DNA of 64,000 nt from Atherinomorus stipes (Eukaryota; Chordata; Actinopteri; Atheriniformes; Atherinidae), in assembly GCA_023101725.1 (NCBI GenBank), contig JALJCO010000017.1, forward strand, positions 1 to 64,000, in the 5' to 3' direction. Each line of letters starts with the position of its first letter. The stretch's first letter is position 1. Below are positions 44,408-56,880 of the stretch, piece after piece. Both the position numbers and the translations under genes were made by a program. Under the pieces are notes generated by a model. It had not been told where the DNA came from and made no database searches. It was given only the letters and a program-made list of their open reading frames with translations.

Positions 44408-44408
44408 T

Positions 44409-44409
<1 letters not shown>

Positions 44410-44455
<46 letters not shown>

Positions 44456-44490
44456 CACAGTATATACAGTATATACACATATATATATAA
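44410..44490. repeat. TA-rich microsatellite
   Basis: Alternating TA over 44411-44450, then ATATACAGT variants to 44489. Confidence 0.88.
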
Positions 44491-44492
44491 AT

Positions 44493-44962
44493 TAGAGGTG
44501 CACGATAATTATCGGGCCAATAACAGGAAATCATTACATCATTCCATTAAGTCTGATATGATGATGACTCTTTCCCGATAACGCGTTTTATTTTTGTCAG
44601 CACAACAGTGCTTCGTTCACATTATGAGACCAGAATTATTGTTGTTGATGCATATATTTGCATCAGTTCAAGGAGCCTTTTTTTTTTTTAATCAAAAAGC
44701 GATGTACCTTATTTATCAAAGAGTTTATTTGATATCTTTTAGAAAATGTTTGAGAAGTTTGCTGACAGTTTCACGAGAAAAAAATAAACATTTCCTCATT
44801 TAAAGAGTGAAAAGTCTTTTTGATTTTGTCAATAGTATTGATGTCATCACTAGGTATATATGTTTGTTATCGGTTATCGGTTGTCAGTTATCGGAATCGG
44901 CCTTTAGGAGTTTAAATTTATTGGTTATCGCATCGGTTTTTAAAAAGGTTATTGCGCATCCT
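44493..44962. mobile_element. MITE family Q copy 1 (TAGAGGTGCACGATAAT)
   Basis: Left end TAGAGGTGCACGATAATTAT, right end GGTTATTGCGCATCCT; TTATCGGTTATCGG words lie near the right end. It sits between TA-rich microsatellites, which hide any target duplication. A left-truncated copy is at 51740-52065. Confidence 0.75.
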
Positions 44963-45067
44963 GCTTCCTAATATATATATATATATCATTATTATTATTA
45001 TTACTACCCCCATATACTTTGCTTTACTTACTTTTTGCATTAAGCGAGAGCAAAGATGTATTGTAAC

Positions 45068-45227
45068 TAGCGTTGTTTGATATTAGATTTTTTACCGATA
45101 TCCAATATTGTCCAACTCTGCTATTGAAATCTTGCAATATTTTGTTTTTAAAAATATTGATTGAAAAATACGATTTTTTCAGATATCGCATTTTAATGAC
45201 AATATCGGTCGATATTGGGCATCCCTA
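45068..45227. mobile_element. Tiny hAT-like MITE family R (160 bp)
   Basis: Perfect 8-bp duplication ATTGTAAC at 45060-45067 and 45228-45235. Ends TAGCGTTGTTTGATATT and GATATTGGGCATCCCTA are only partly inverted. The interior has a CTTGCAATATTTTG word like family C. Strongly reduced non-autonomous element. Confidence 0.8.
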
Positions 45228-45235
45228 ATTGTAAC

Positions 45236-46066
45236 AAAGTATAACTACTTTACTACTGTATGTAAGTAGAAAAATGTGGTATCTGTACGTTAATATGCCT
45301 TTGATCTGGCTATAGCAAATCACGCTGTCCACGAGACGACCGTGTGCGCTCGCATAACCCCCCCATTCAGCCAACAGCCTGCACCCGTATACCTGTACGT
45401 ACTGTATCTCTCACCAAGATTATGCCAAATTTTTAAAAAGCACTTATATTAACTGTTTCTGGACACCTGGTGGCAAAAATACTAAAAGTAAGCCTTTAAA
45501 CATACCAAAAAGTTCATAAATGAGGAGGATGAAGAGTTTAGAGGTCACCATTCTAAAAGCAGTTGAAACCTTTATTAACCATCCTAAAAGCGGCAGCAAG
45601 TCAAGGTTGTGACCACAGCCACAAAAGGATCTCTGCACTACTTCATGTGCTCACTCGCCACCACTCGCTCAGTAATATGAATTGTAATCTGTCAAAATGA
45701 CGGACGACCTTCAGATTTTTTCCATTACCGTTTTAAAAAACGGTCAACTACAGAAAATGTTTGTTCACGTGACCCCTGGTGCTCAGTGTTACTAGGTGCT
45801 CTAATGACTTTTATTTTCACAGAAGAAATGCTTATCTGTGACCTACTGGCCTTTAGTTGCCATAAGATGAGAAGAAAGAGAAAAAGGTCTTAACAAAATA
45901 AAACTTATTTAGTATAAACACTGGTTTAAGATGGGAACACGTTTGGAGGGGAATGAACATGATCTGTTTTTATGTGTATTCTTGTCCCTGTAGCAGCTAC
46001 AGTCAAAGCAGTTTAGAATGTCTGTTAAGTTAAAAATATAACTGCTCAACCCAAGTATCTGCTGTT
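45236..46066. other. Unassigned sequence
   Basis: No supportable gene or element. Confidence 0.4.
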
Positions 46067-46067
46067 A

Positions 46068-46070
46068 TAC

Positions 46071-46101
<31 letters not shown>

Positions 46102-46126
46102 TATATATATATAGATAGATAGATAT

Positions 46127-46157
<31 letters not shown>

Positions 46158-46229
46158 CATATACACATATATGTATATATACACATATACATATATATAT
46201 ATATATATAGATAGATACATATACATATA

Positions 46230-46273
<44 letters not shown>

Positions 46274-46297
46274 TTACACATATACATATATATATAT
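46068..46297. repeat. Compound TA / GATA / CATA microsatellite
   Basis: About 230 bp of alternating TA, GATA (46113-46155) and CATA/TATG units. The ORF crossing it is an artefact of the repeat. Confidence 0.92.
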
Positions 46298-46739
46298 GAA
46301 GGTTTAAGAATTACTATCATGTCCTATGGTCGGGTATTATTATTATTATCATTATTATCATTAATAATGAATATTATTTATCATTGTTGTGTATGGCATG
46401 CATGATGTGTATTAATTATGGTTGGGTAATATGTGTAGTATTTATTATTATGGTTTAGTATGGCCATAATAAACCAGGCGTTTAATGACCTGATAAAATG
46501 CTGGAAAGTTTCAACATTTAAGTTTTACAGACAAAAAGTGTATTTCAATTCATCCTAAACTATTTCACAAGTGTGTAAGCTTTGATTTTGTGTGTTAATT
46601 GCTCACTTTTTAAAAAATGTAATGATTTAATGATTCAAAATCAATACAACTAAATATCAATAAATTGATTAAAAAATCTTTCTGGCTTAGTTTTATTGAT
46701 CTTCATGACACCTACATTTATCAAATTTACAAAATACCA

Positions 46740-46740
<1 letters not shown>
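46298..46740. other. Unassigned AT-rich sequence
   Basis: An ATT tract lies at 46338-46376. No supportable gene. Confidence 0.4.
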
Positions 46741-46774
<34 letters not shown>

Positions 46775-46784
46775 GGGGGGGGGG
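46741..46784. repeat. GT microsatellite followed by a G run
   Basis: About 15 GT units to 46771, then 13 G. Confidence 0.92.
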
Positions 46785-47108
46785 TTGTAATTAAATATTG
46801 AATAAATTAATGGATCATGTAAAATAAACACATTAATAATTGTAAATGAAATTTAGTAAGTTAAATCACTTGGATAAAGTTTTTAAAAAATTCAAAAAGG
46901 CCAGATGTGGTTTTAGGACATTTGTGACTCATCACGGGGTTAAATTTTTTGGGTGTTAAAGGAGCAGGCGGTGGTGTCGTCCTGATGTCAGCGATCTTCT
47001 CTAAGAGGTACTAGGAACAGACACAAACATACACACAGACGTACATTTTGCAGATGGAAAGAAGAAAAATAGACTCATACACACATGAACTGAAAGCATA
47101 TGCTCATC

Positions 47109-47142
<34 letters not shown>
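47109..47142. repeat. CA microsatellite
   Basis: 17 units of CA. Confidence 0.92.
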
Positions 47143-47144
<2 letters not shown>

Positions 47145-47985
47145 TAAGCCCCCGTTCAGACAAAGAGACACAGACAGAAAGCCCTGGGGTGCTTTGTAGT
47201 GTGAGCTGTGGAGCTGTAACCGGAGAGTGGAGGATGGGTAATGGCTTTTATGCATGGTGGGGGGACATCAGAGTTCTCTTTCACACGCCTGGCGAGGTTT
47301 GGCGTGTCGGGGGCTCTCACGGCCCTGATGCTGCATTTAGGCTGTCCATTCCTCATCTGCAGGCTTTAATGACTCCTGCTCTGGCTGTGGAGGGGGGGGG
47401 CGGCTGCCGTACAGCAGCAGCAGGTCGTCCTGAAGGGGCTCAGGAGCTACAAACAGCTTCACTGGGACAAATTCTGAAGTGAAGCACCTCGGGGCAGGAC
47501 GAGCCATCCTCAGGATAATGACTCTCCAGGACGCTGTAAGCGAACAGAATCCTGACGTGGAGCTGCTCGGTTTAATGGGATGGTGTTGCAGCATTCATCC
47601 ATGCTGCAGTTTCATAACAAATACAGCAATAACGGCATGTGACCTTAGGTTCTACTATTAGTGAGGTCAGCAGAAAATCTAATTTTAGTGCCCCGAATAA
47701 GAATACAGCTGAAGAATTTGCTATATTTAGAAGATAACCACTCCCACTCACCAGTCCCTACAACCAACTATTAAAGTCCCAGGAGACACTACTGTCACCT
47801 TATCTATGAACCAGAATACACTGACAAAGGTAGTAACACTACCACCCAGAAGCAAAGTATATCATTCTGCAGCTGGTAAGAAACTAGTTCCTCAATATGT
47901 AATGCAACATTTGTCATAAATTTTTACTTGTTTAACACACAAGTTTCCTAGTTTAACACGGCATTTACACAGACAGGCTTGCTGA
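47143..47985. other. Unassigned sequence
   Basis: ORFs overlapping on both strands at 47048-47594 carry no recognisable domain. No splice or promoter evidence. Confidence 0.35.
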
Positions 47986-47989
47986 TTTG

Positions 47990-48195
47990 CCTCAGATGTT
48001 CTGTGAAGTGGATAAGATTGTTATTAATGACAGGCTAGCAGATTCCTATTGACTCGCACTAGCATTAGCATCGACAATCTCCTGGAACTAGAATGTCGGG
48101 ATGAAATATGTTGAAACTGTCTTCAGTGATCAGTAGTATCCTGGCTCCTTTGTAAATGAGACCCCAAGTCAAAAATCCTGAACTTCCCCTTTAAA
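47990..48195 (-). repeat. Probable interspersed repeat end (TTTAAAGGGGAAGTTCAGG on minus)
   Basis: The minus strand begins TTTAAAGGGGAAGTTCAGGA, then TTTTTGACTTGGGGTCTCAT, a 5' end style recurrent in fish interspersed repeats. The other boundary is unknown. Confidence 0.4.
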
Positions 48196-49924
48196 GTTGT
48201 ACTTCCATGGTCATTTCATTAATATTTCTGTGTTCTCCATTATTATTGAATGCATTCTGCATCGTTTCTGTTTAAAAAAAACCTTCTGGTATCTTAGTAT
48301 CCAGCTGTATTTGTATACTAGAAGAGAGGCTTGTGGTCCAACGGCAGCTTTTCCGGGTCCTTCTCATGAATTTCCGTCTGATTGGCTGCCTCCCATCAGT
48401 GTATGAAGGAAGCTCCGCCCTCCGCTCTCATTTCGCTACAGACAGGAAATAGAGCCGACAAACAAGTTTGTTCCGCCATGCTAACAAACAGTTAGCTAAT
48501 TAGCTTCTCAACTCCGAAGCTACAGTCGTGCTGTCTTCACTTCTAGTGTGTAGTGGAGGGTTACCTGCCTTCCAATGGACAGATAGAAACCCCATGTGGG
48601 ATACGCTATTTGCAAACAATGTGATGTTTTCTTCGTATTGTTTCTCTGATGAGAAAGCACAGCCGACTGGGGGGAAAGCAACGCTAGCAAGTCAGCATGT
48701 GTAAGTAAACAAGGGGAAACCCTCCGTATTTCAGAAGGAGCAAGTTAAACGGGTTTTCAGTGGAAGGAGGCCTTTAAGCTTGAGTCGAAGGCGTTTGTGA
48801 ACTCTTCTGGAAACGGCCGTGATGTCACTTTACTGCACTGCGGACGACTGCTGGTGATGCACGAGGATTTCGAAGGGTTGTCCCATTTTTTAGGTAGATA
48901 ATTCAATCTCTATCACTTGAAATGGAAGTAATAGAGAGGAGTTGGGAACGCTTCTGTTTGGACGGCACAAACAAACGTATGTTTGTGGAAGTTAACAACC
49001 CTGTACCGGTCCTGTTTGTGTTGGCTACAAATAGAAAACTACATAAAAATACAGATTTTCTCTTTGATTTTGATTTTGTAGCAGCAGCTTTCCACCACCT
49101 GGCATGGAATTACAGTAGATCAGAGTTAAGTTGAATTCAGAATTTGGGGTTTACATGCTCTTTTTAAATCTTCTTTATTAACTTTTATTCTGATTTAAAA
49201 AGGGATTAGCATCATTACATTTCCTAGAAACTTGCAGCAAATGTTTTCAGATGGAATTGTCCAAACTTCCCTCATCTGCTCCTGATAACGTTTAATTCAG
49301 GAATACAGGCTGATCCAGCAAGAAGGAGAACCTGAAGGAAGACGTCATCTGTAATGATGCACCGCTGCAATCTTTGTTGTGACAGTTTCTGATCTGGATC
49401 TTTATCTGATTCTTGTTCAAACTGGTCTGGTCAGATGTTTGGTGATGTCATGCTGGAAAAAGTAGCTGGGAAAGTTTTCCCAGAAATGCAGTGGCTTCCT
49501 GATCAGTGACTGGAGTCGTGCACGTCCACCATCATCCTCTCACTTCTGACTCAGCAAAGCTCCGGGAATTAAACCAGTCAGAAAACAGTTCCTCCTTAAT
49601 CCTCTCATTTTCTGCAGGACGCTTCACTCTGGGAAAAGCAAAAACTTTTTACTCTCACATAAGTTTGTTTTAGCCTTTTTCTGAATAGCTGATGCCCATT
49701 ATTGCAGAAACCAGTATCACTGACCAGTCCTCATGCGACACAAGCTGCTGTTTTGGTTTGTTGACATTAAAAAAATCAGAAATAAACAGTCAGTAAAGAT
49801 TTTTCTACTTTTTACTTCTCCGTTTTGTCCCTGACTGCCAGTTTGTCTCAAGATTTGCATGTTCAGCGAATCATTTCAAACCAGGTAATGGAAACAACCC
49901 AGATGAGAATATTTTGGGAAATGA
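48196..49924. other. Unassigned sequence
   Basis: No supportable gene. 48440-48900 is somewhat richer in CpG but shows no convincing exon. Confidence 0.35.
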
Positions 49925-49948
49925 TTAGACCGATACATTGGCTGGCCG

Positions 49949-50868
49949 CAGTGGCACCCCCAAGGGGTGGCCAGGGGGTGGCTATGGCCACCCTGGACAA
50001 AAACCTGGCCACCACAGCAAAAATGATAAAAATGATATTTTTTTTCATTTTTATCAACATTTATCTACTATTATCATGGTGCAGCTAATAAAAATAAAAA
50101 ATCTTACAGTAGACCTACCAATGCTCCCCTGCAGGTCTGTCACACCTAATTAACCTAATTTCTTATGCAAATTTGTCCAGGAAGGTGCCACCCAATAGAA
50201 CTGCCCCAACCAGTTTCTAAAGCCCCTTTCACATCAGCACCTACTTAGCCCGGCCCCCATTGGGCCGAAACCACACTACCCCAGTGTTGTTCAGTGTGAG
50301 TGAGGTCGTCATAGTGAAGTTTTGTGAAGTCATTGAACTGCCTATTAAAAGAAGTGGCCAAGGTTTTTTTTTTTTTTCTTTTCATGTAATAAACAAAAAA
50401 AAAATTCTGCCAATAGAACAAGTGAAATTTTCTTTTAAAATTTCTTGAAATAAGATGCATTTGTCTTAAAACAAGTTCCTGTTTCTCACTGAAATGCTTC
50501 TCTTTAGGTGATTTTGTCTTATTTTGAGTGTGATAAGATATTTTGACTAGAAATTAGAAAACTTACTTGGTAAGATTTGAGTTTTTGCAGTATATTGGTG
50601 AAATTAAGGAGCTTTTCTGCAGATACTGCCTTATATAGAGGCCCATTTATTCTACCTCCTTCACGTCCATTTTATGGATGTACGCGGATCCATGACTAAT
50701 CTGAATAGTAGCATCCAAATGAGTCAGAGTGATGCAGAAATGTTACTGGTGAGTAATTTTATAATGCACATATAAATTCCTAGAAATAAGGTCTAGGTTG
50801 GAAGAAACAAAAGTTATCCTTTAATAACCCTGTGGCCACCCCTAAAAGAATTTCTGCAGGCGCCCCTG
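49949..50868. mobile_element. hAT-like element K copy 1 (CAGTGGCACCCCC / GGCGCCCCTG)
   Basis: 920 bp with ends CAGTGGCACCCCCAAGGGG and TGCAGGCGCCCCTG, and GGGGTGGCC blocks near both termini. Parallels element K copy 2 through CCTGGCCACC, AATGATATTTTTTT, CACGCCTAATTAA-like and TTTCACATCAGCACC words. It interrupts BB. No clean 8-bp duplication here. It contains repeat DD at 50400-50595. No coding capacity. Confidence 0.75.
50400..50595 (-). repeat. Interspersed repeat DD (CTGCAAAAACTCAAATCTTACC on minus)
   Basis: The minus strand reads ACTGCAAAAACTCAAATCTT, ACCAAGTAAG, TAAGACAAAATCACCTAAAG, CTTGTTTTAAGACAAATGCA, a pattern I recognise as a common short fish repeat built on AAATAAGACA words. Nested in element K. 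Classification uncertain. Confidence 0.6.
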
Positions 50869-51188
50869 GGTGTATCGACCAGTACATCAGGTGTGTTGGC
50901 CGATACCCCCACACAGCATAATTTACACTCTTTTATATATTTATTACAAGTTTAATGTTTCTATTCAGTATTTGTTTACAAGTGCACTGTTTCTTTTTTA
51001 TATATTTATCTGAAGTGCTTTTTTTTCTTTTAAAAGAGTTGTAAAGTTAGTTTTCATTGTGTCCTTCATTATATTAATTCAGGAATCAAATGCAGTATCG
51101 GCCCCAAATACCGTTGTATCGGCTGAAGCTGATGAGAAAATATCAGTAATGGAATCAGCCTTAAAAAATCTGTATCGGTTGATCCTTA

Positions 51189-51739
51189 TTACAAATATTC
51201 TCAGTAAGTTCTCGTAGTAAGTGGATCGAAATGCGGCAACAGACATGGCAGCTTGGGTTCAGGAGCTTAAAGGGATAGTACACCCACAGAATGATGTGGC
51301 TTCATCTTCTACTCACCTTCATACTGAGCAAGACTATAGAGCACTTTTTTATTATCTCAAATCTAGCCAGAGGTCGGGGGGGATCTGCTGACTTTCATAT
51401 AATGGGGTTGACTGGCACTCGACACAAAAAGGTCCATAAAATTCCACAAAAACTTGTCAATATTCCTCCGTACTGCTCGTCCAATGTAATCCAAGTGTCC
51501 TGAGTGGGTAGCGTTCAGAATTTACTCCAAACGACATCATTTAGTATATTTTTATAACTTAAACAGTACTACATGTAGCTGCCACGAAGCGCGTCCATGA
51601 GTTCACGACACTGCGGAAGCCACGGCAGACCAAACCAGACGAGAGCGCATTTGGCGCCAACTCTGCCAACAATGCAAGCGTAGAAGAAGAAATTCCGCTT
51701 ATCATCTTTTTACATTCTTCGCACAACGTAAACTGCGAA
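51189..51739. repeat. Interspersed repeat W beginning AAAGGGATAGTACACCC (about 51268-51560)
   Basis: AAAGGGATAGTACACCCA at 51268 followed by CTTCTACTCACCTTCATACT, CTTTCATATAATGGGGTTG and TGTAATCCAAGTGTCCTGA matches the layout of a widespread fish repeat starting AAAGGGATAGTTCACCC. No right end was identified. The remainder of the interval is unassigned. Confidence 0.5.
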
Positions 51740-52065
51740 TTTCTGCTGCATCAGTTCAAGAAGCTTTTATTTTGCGTCAGTAAGCAATACGCCTCGTCTA
51801 ACTAAGTTTATGCACGTTTGAAATATCAAATAGTTTTGTTTGATATCTTTTAGAAATGTTTGAGGTTTGCAGAGTTTTTCACGGGAAAAAATAAATATTT
51901 TTTCATTTAAAAGTGAAAAGTCTTTCTGGTTTTGTTAATTGTATTGATGTCATGATTAGGTATGCATGTGTGTTATGGGTTATCAGCTATTGGTATCGGC
52001 CTTTTGGAGATGAAATGTATCGGTAATAGGTATCGTTTTTTAAAAAAGGTTATAGTGCATCCTTA
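51740..52065. mobile_element. MITE family Q copy 2, left-truncated
   Basis: Collinear with copy 1 from GCATCAGTTCAAG: TTTGATATCTTTTAGAAATG, AAAAGTCTTTCTGGTTTTGT, ATTGATGTCATGATTAGGTA, then GTTATCAGCTATTGGTATCG and end GGTTATAGTGCATCCTTA. The first ~155 bp of copy 1 are missing. Confidence 0.75.
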
Positions 52066-53056
52066 GGCCTACTCTGTGAGTTATTCCAGACACGTGACGG
52101 AGTGACTGACCACCCACTCTCGCCCGCCCGATCCCGCAGGAATGTCCCGTCGTTGCAGGCCTTTACTGGAAAGGACAAGTAATACTTCATCCCACCTCTG
52201 GCATATTTAGTGTTCTAACAATGACAAGGTCTCAACAAAGCATGGCTCCATAATACGTCTTTTTAAGCCTTGCAGTAATGGCTGTCCTCCACCTACGGAG
52301 CTATAATTTACTCGCCACAGAGGAGACTGAAATAGCACGCTTGGCTGTTGCTGTTAACTGATTAAATTATTTAATACAGCAGAGATGGAGACAGAGGAAA
52401 AACAGATATTGTAAGTGCCCATGTGTGAAGGGGGGGAAGACAAACCGAAAGGGATTACTCATCTTTTATGTGTGTGTTTTTGTGCAGGAATGAAGAAGAG
52501 AGAGCAGCACAGCGTGTTCTGCTTCATCAGGCTGGTAAGACAAAGAGACGCTGGCCCCTTTAATACGCTCATCCATCCCTGCTCACCTCGTTACACATTA
52601 ACATTTACAGCCAGGACGTCCGAGTCAGACAGTTAAAGTCTCTGCTGAGGGAGAGAGACGAGAAACTGCTAACTCCAGAGTGAGCGGATAAACCTGACCG
52701 GTGAGAACGGGTCAGCCGCTCATGTTTTCCTCTGAAACTGCAACATCAGACACGAACAAAACAAGAGCAGGAGACACAGAAACTACTGGAACAGGAGAAA
52801 TGAAGCCTTCATTCCCAATGATCACAATGACAGCTGGTTCCGTATCAGGTTTACTTAATCTATATTATCAGGACCACCTTCCAGCAGCGGGTCCGACCCC
52901 TTTCTCCTCCAGAATATTTTATTTTACTCAGTCATAATTTAGTCATTTTTACTTATTATTGCCTTTTCCAGTTTTATGTTGTTGTAACTACTATTGTGAA
53001 TTTAGCTTTTTCATTCATGGGAGAACATGTAAACTTTCAAGCACAGCTGGATCTAC
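52066..53056. other. Unassigned sequence
   Basis: No supportable gene. ORFs at 52415-52937 have no recognised domain. Confidence 0.35.
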
Positions 53057-53164
<108 letters not shown>

Positions 53165-53213
53165 ATTTTCTATAGTCTGAATTCTCCTTTTGTTCGCTCG
53201 CTGTGTTGAATCA

Positions 53214-53319
<106 letters not shown>

Positions 53320-54181
53320 AATACATCTGTGTGTCTCTCTGTGAGTCACCCGGAGCTTTTTCGGGGGAATGTAAATGAGGTTTGAGATGAAACTCGTCCC
53401 AGCTCACGGCTGCACGATGTTGCCTGTAAAACTGGGCCGACACACGTTTATTCTCACTCTCTGAATTGCTTCTCTCATCGTAGTTTCTCTCTGTATTCAT
53501 CAACCCTGCTTCTCTGAGCACAGACACCTGCACTTATTCTGTTTAAACAGCATGAAAACCTGAAGTGAAAGTTATCTGCTGAACGCTGATCCAGCCTGAA
53601 GCTTCTGCAGCTGCAGGCTCCGTCTAACACGTCCCAGTCATGTCACATGACGGATTATGATTGACTTCCATTAAAAGGACGGCTCTGTGGGGAACGCTGA
53701 GGGGATGTGTGATGGCTCACGTCTCAGACTGTATAACATACTGTATGTCCTCCTGAGAGGTCTGCAGGACGCTCTCACATTAATCAAAGTCCAGGAAGCA
53801 GCGTTAATATCACGCTGCATGGCTGAGGAACTGTGCAGCTGTAATGAAGTCTTCTCTTCCAGGCTGGGGTCTAATTACACATACATCCAGTTTAACTGAC
53901 TCAGCAATAACACGCTGCCCTGCAAGATGAAACCTCGATGTAACGAGAATGTAAATCCAAGTAGAATCATGTTTATGTTAACTCTGTCTGGCCTAAATAC
54001 AACCTGTGGAGATTACTTTCATACAAACAAAGTAACCTCTGCAGTTAGTGGGTCTCACCGTCGCACCCAGAGGCTGAATGGCTTCATCACATTTCCTGCA
54101 CAAGGCAACAAGGTGCTTCACATAAACATGAAAAGGAGGCGCAAAAGAAACAGCAAAAAAAGAAAAATAAAAACTAATTTG
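53320..54181. other. Unassigned sequence
   Basis: No supportable gene or element. Confidence 0.4.
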
Positions 54182-54922
54182 ACAGTGTATATCCAACACT
54201 TTAGGAGTATATTGTACACCAATTTTGGTGTTTATTTCGGTCCAAGGAGTCAGTGTACATTTTACACTGAGTTTTAATCTAATTTAATTTAATTTTACAG
54301 AGTTTTAAGTCAACACTAATCTAGAGTTAAATGCCTAACACTATAAGAGTAAAAATGAACTCTTAGGGTTGCTCTCAAAATAAAAATGAAAATAGGCCTG
54401 CTTTGAGGTAATGGAGGTGAATACTAAAGGATTTTGAATTATGTAATAATATTAAAACATTATTTCCCATCATGCATTGACCCAAAATTACTGTCCTGAA
54501 AACAGCACAGAAATTTGGGAGAGTTGTGTAAATTTGTTGGTACTTTGACAGTTACCAAGCAAGTACTGATCGTCAGCACAAACTACCAACTTCAACAACT
54601 TGTTTTAATCAATACACTGTGCACACCAAGGAGACCCAAAGGGATCACACACAGTATACACTCAACTCACGGTGCAGGACCATACAGGGGAGTCACAAAG
54701 CATGATGGGAAATATTCAAGCCAAAGAAGGCGGAGTCTTCCTGGGTGCACTTAGTTACACTTCATAGAGTTAATTATACACTGAAAGAGGAAACTTGTTT
54801 TAACTCTGAAAATCTTCACCGGCGCTGGTGGTTACTTTACTCTCAATGGTGTTAGAATTACTCTGAAAGAGTAAATATGACTTAACAACTCAAATTTAAC
54901 ACCAGGGATTTCACTGTGTTGA
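54182..54922. mobile_element. Inverted-repeat element EE (ACAGTG; 'aacac' rich)
   Basis: Left ACAGTGTATATCCAACACTT and right (reverse) ACAGTGAAATCCCTGGTGTT are inverted over the outermost bases. An inner inverted pair TTTCCCATCATGCATTG (54463) and AGCATGATGGGAAA (54698) supports a foldback layout. Repeated AGAGTAA/TTACTCT and TTAACAC words are typical of a fish MITE type. No ORF of note. Confidence 0.6.
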
Positions 54923-54983
54923 AGCAAAAATAATTAAATTGAAACAGAGAAAAATCAGCTAAAGAAAAAAAAGATTACAGAAT

Positions 54984-55615
54984 TAGGAATGGGCGATACC
55001 GAAATTTTTCATGTCGATACGATACCAGTAGTTTATGGTACTTTTTTAGTACCATACAGACACAGATACTTTTTGTCCTTTAAAAGAAAATCACATGATT
55101 GTACATTTTGCATTAATACCTTGAATACAAGGGTATTAGATATAAGTAAAACCTGAGAACAGAAGTACTGAAAAGAAACGCTTTTAAAACAATAATATAA
55201 TGATGATAAAATTAAACAAAAATAGATTGAAGTTATCAAATAACATAATATATACGAACTAAAATAATCAAATTTATTAAGTGTAAAATGTTCAAATATA
55301 AAATGTAATAGTAGTATTACAAATTTATAACCTGCATTAAACCACTGAAAGACAACAAAACTTCAGCATCATCATCACTAACAGTAGCAACATCATCATG
55401 ACATCTGATAGGCTGCCACCATCATGTGATACAGAAGGTGGGATCTGGCTGCTTTCATCATTTTATTGCCTAAAACTCTCAGAAGTAGAAACAAATTACA
55501 TGTTTTGTATCTGTACAGTGGTATCGCGATACTCAATAAAATATTGATTCCGATATTTTGGCTGGTATCAAAGTATTGAAGTATCGACTCCAATGTATCG
55601 ATATGTCCATCCCTA
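54984..55615. mobile_element. hAT-like MITE family S (TAGGAATGGGCGATACC)
   Basis: 632 bp; ends TAGGAATGGGCGATACCG and CGATATGTCCATCCCTA; flanks TACAGAAT (54976-54983) and TATAGAAT (55616-55623) agree at 7 of 8. Many GTATCGA words lie near both ends. No coding capacity. Confidence 0.82.
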
Positions 55616-55803
55616 TATAGAATACAGTACGAGCAGAAAGTAGATACACTCCCATTAAAGAAAAGGCTAAATTTACAATGTTATTCAAATAACAAGGAAC
55701 TGAAAAGAGTAATAAGAAATAAAAATTTACTAAATTAAAATTCAGTGAAATAAAACGCTGATTTTGTATTGTGGTTTTAAAAAATTATGAAAACAAAACA
55801 AGT

Positions 55804-55841
55804 AAAACTATCAGTGTATTATACTATACACTGATAGTTTT
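55804..55841. repeat. 15-bp-arm perfect palindrome
   Basis: AAAACTATCAGTGTA (55804-55818) and its exact complement (55827-55841) around an 8-nt loop. Part of a TA-rich stretch where the word TACACTGATA recurs a third time at about 55842-55851. Confidence 0.85.
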
Positions 55842-55959
55842 ATACACTGATATATATACTATTATACTATTAGAGCACCTTGCTCATGAACAGTGGACCA
55901 ACATACCTGTGAACAGGTGCAGACGTCTGATTGGACGTTACAGAAAACACCTGATTGCT

Positions 55960-56395
55960 CTGGGTCGGGCCGGATCGGTCCACGTTTTTTTGCGTCTCCA
56001 CAGATAAAAACTGGGACGGGTACCCTTATATCCGACCCGACCCGGCCTACTTTTTTGGTACCCTTCTGTAGGGGTACTGATCTAACCGATCCGGACCAAA
56101 GAGGTGGAGCTAACACACAGCAATCCGTTGATTCGTTGAAAAATTCGTCACTTCCTGCGTGACCCGGCGTAAAAACAAAGCAGGGGTGACTCCTTTGTTT
56201 CTGCCACGTGCGGTGAGGCGCTTTGGTTAAAAGGTGTTGCATTGCGATGATGTCACGCGATCACGTAGCAGCGCTATCCAGTCACTCCGCCTCCAGGGTA
56301 GGGACAGTTTGCTGTGGGGACGCAACGTGAAATCAACATATCTGTACCAAAACCCACCCAACCCGACCCAGACCCGCGGGTGGAAACGGGGCTAA
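55960..56395. mobile_element. Probable MITE X (CGGGTCGGG words; GTTTCCACC end)
   Basis: Left CTGGGTCGGGCCGGATCGGT and right GACCCAGACCCGCGGGTGGAAACGGGG (read in two parts) are roughly inverted: GGTCGGG/CCCGACC words at both sides and a right end whose complement starts CCCCGTTTCCACC, a style known from fish MITEs. Boundaries approximate. Confidence 0.45.
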
Positions 56396-56667
56396 AGTGT
56401 TGCTCAATAACATTCTAGTTCAGGAGCCCCATCATTCTTCTTTGTTTTCTATTCTATTTATTGTTTGTCTGTTTTTAATATTTCTGTTTAACCACGATTC
56501 AAAATCAATGTGATGATTTTATCAAAATTTTTACGATCATCCTCAAAATGATTCATACTCTCCAATTAAAGAAAAGGCTAAATTCACAATAGTAATTCAA
56601 ATAATGAGAAAAAAAGAAACTAATGATAAATAAAAATTCGCAAAATTTTAATTCAGTGAAACAAGAT

Positions 56668-56880
56668 AGCTGTGTTTGAAATCGCTCCCTATCACGGATG
56701 TAGTGCACTATATAGTGAGCACACCATTTTGTAGTGTTAGAATTCTGTTCACTACTTTTCATCCACTAGATCGTCCACTATAAAATACCCACAATGTACT
56801 GCAAATGTAAGTGTACAAGCGATGTACTCTACATTTTACTCCCGTATACCACAATGCAATGCGGCCGTGTTTTGTGATCG
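56668..56880. repeat. Interspersed repeat JJ (GTGTTTGAAATCGCTCCCT)
   Basis: GTGTTTGAAATCGCTCCCTA followed by GTAGTGCACTATATAGTGAG, CACTACTTTTCATCCACTA and CCACAATGCAATGCGG matches the layout of a common fish repeat. Its right end is lost in the compositionally odd tract that begins at 56881. Confidence 0.6.

Larger units (their letters stand above)
49925..51188 (-). mobile_element. MITE family BB, split by element K copy 1
   Basis: Left part TAGACCGATACATTGGCTGG and, after element K, GTGTATCGACCAG..GTTGGCCGATACC; right end TCTGTATCGGTTGATCCTTA. GCCGATAC words and AAGGCTGATTCCATTAC (reverse) recall element J. No flanking 8-mer match was found. Confidence 0.6.

Noticed and set aside
46030..46320. 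96-codon minus-strand ORF rich in Tyr and Ile
   Set aside because: A translation of the TA/GATA microsatellite.
47048..47594. 144-codon plus-strand ORF and overlapping minus-strand ORFs
   Set aside because: The plus ORF begins in a CA microsatellite (poly-His/Thr) and shows no domain or conserved splice sites.
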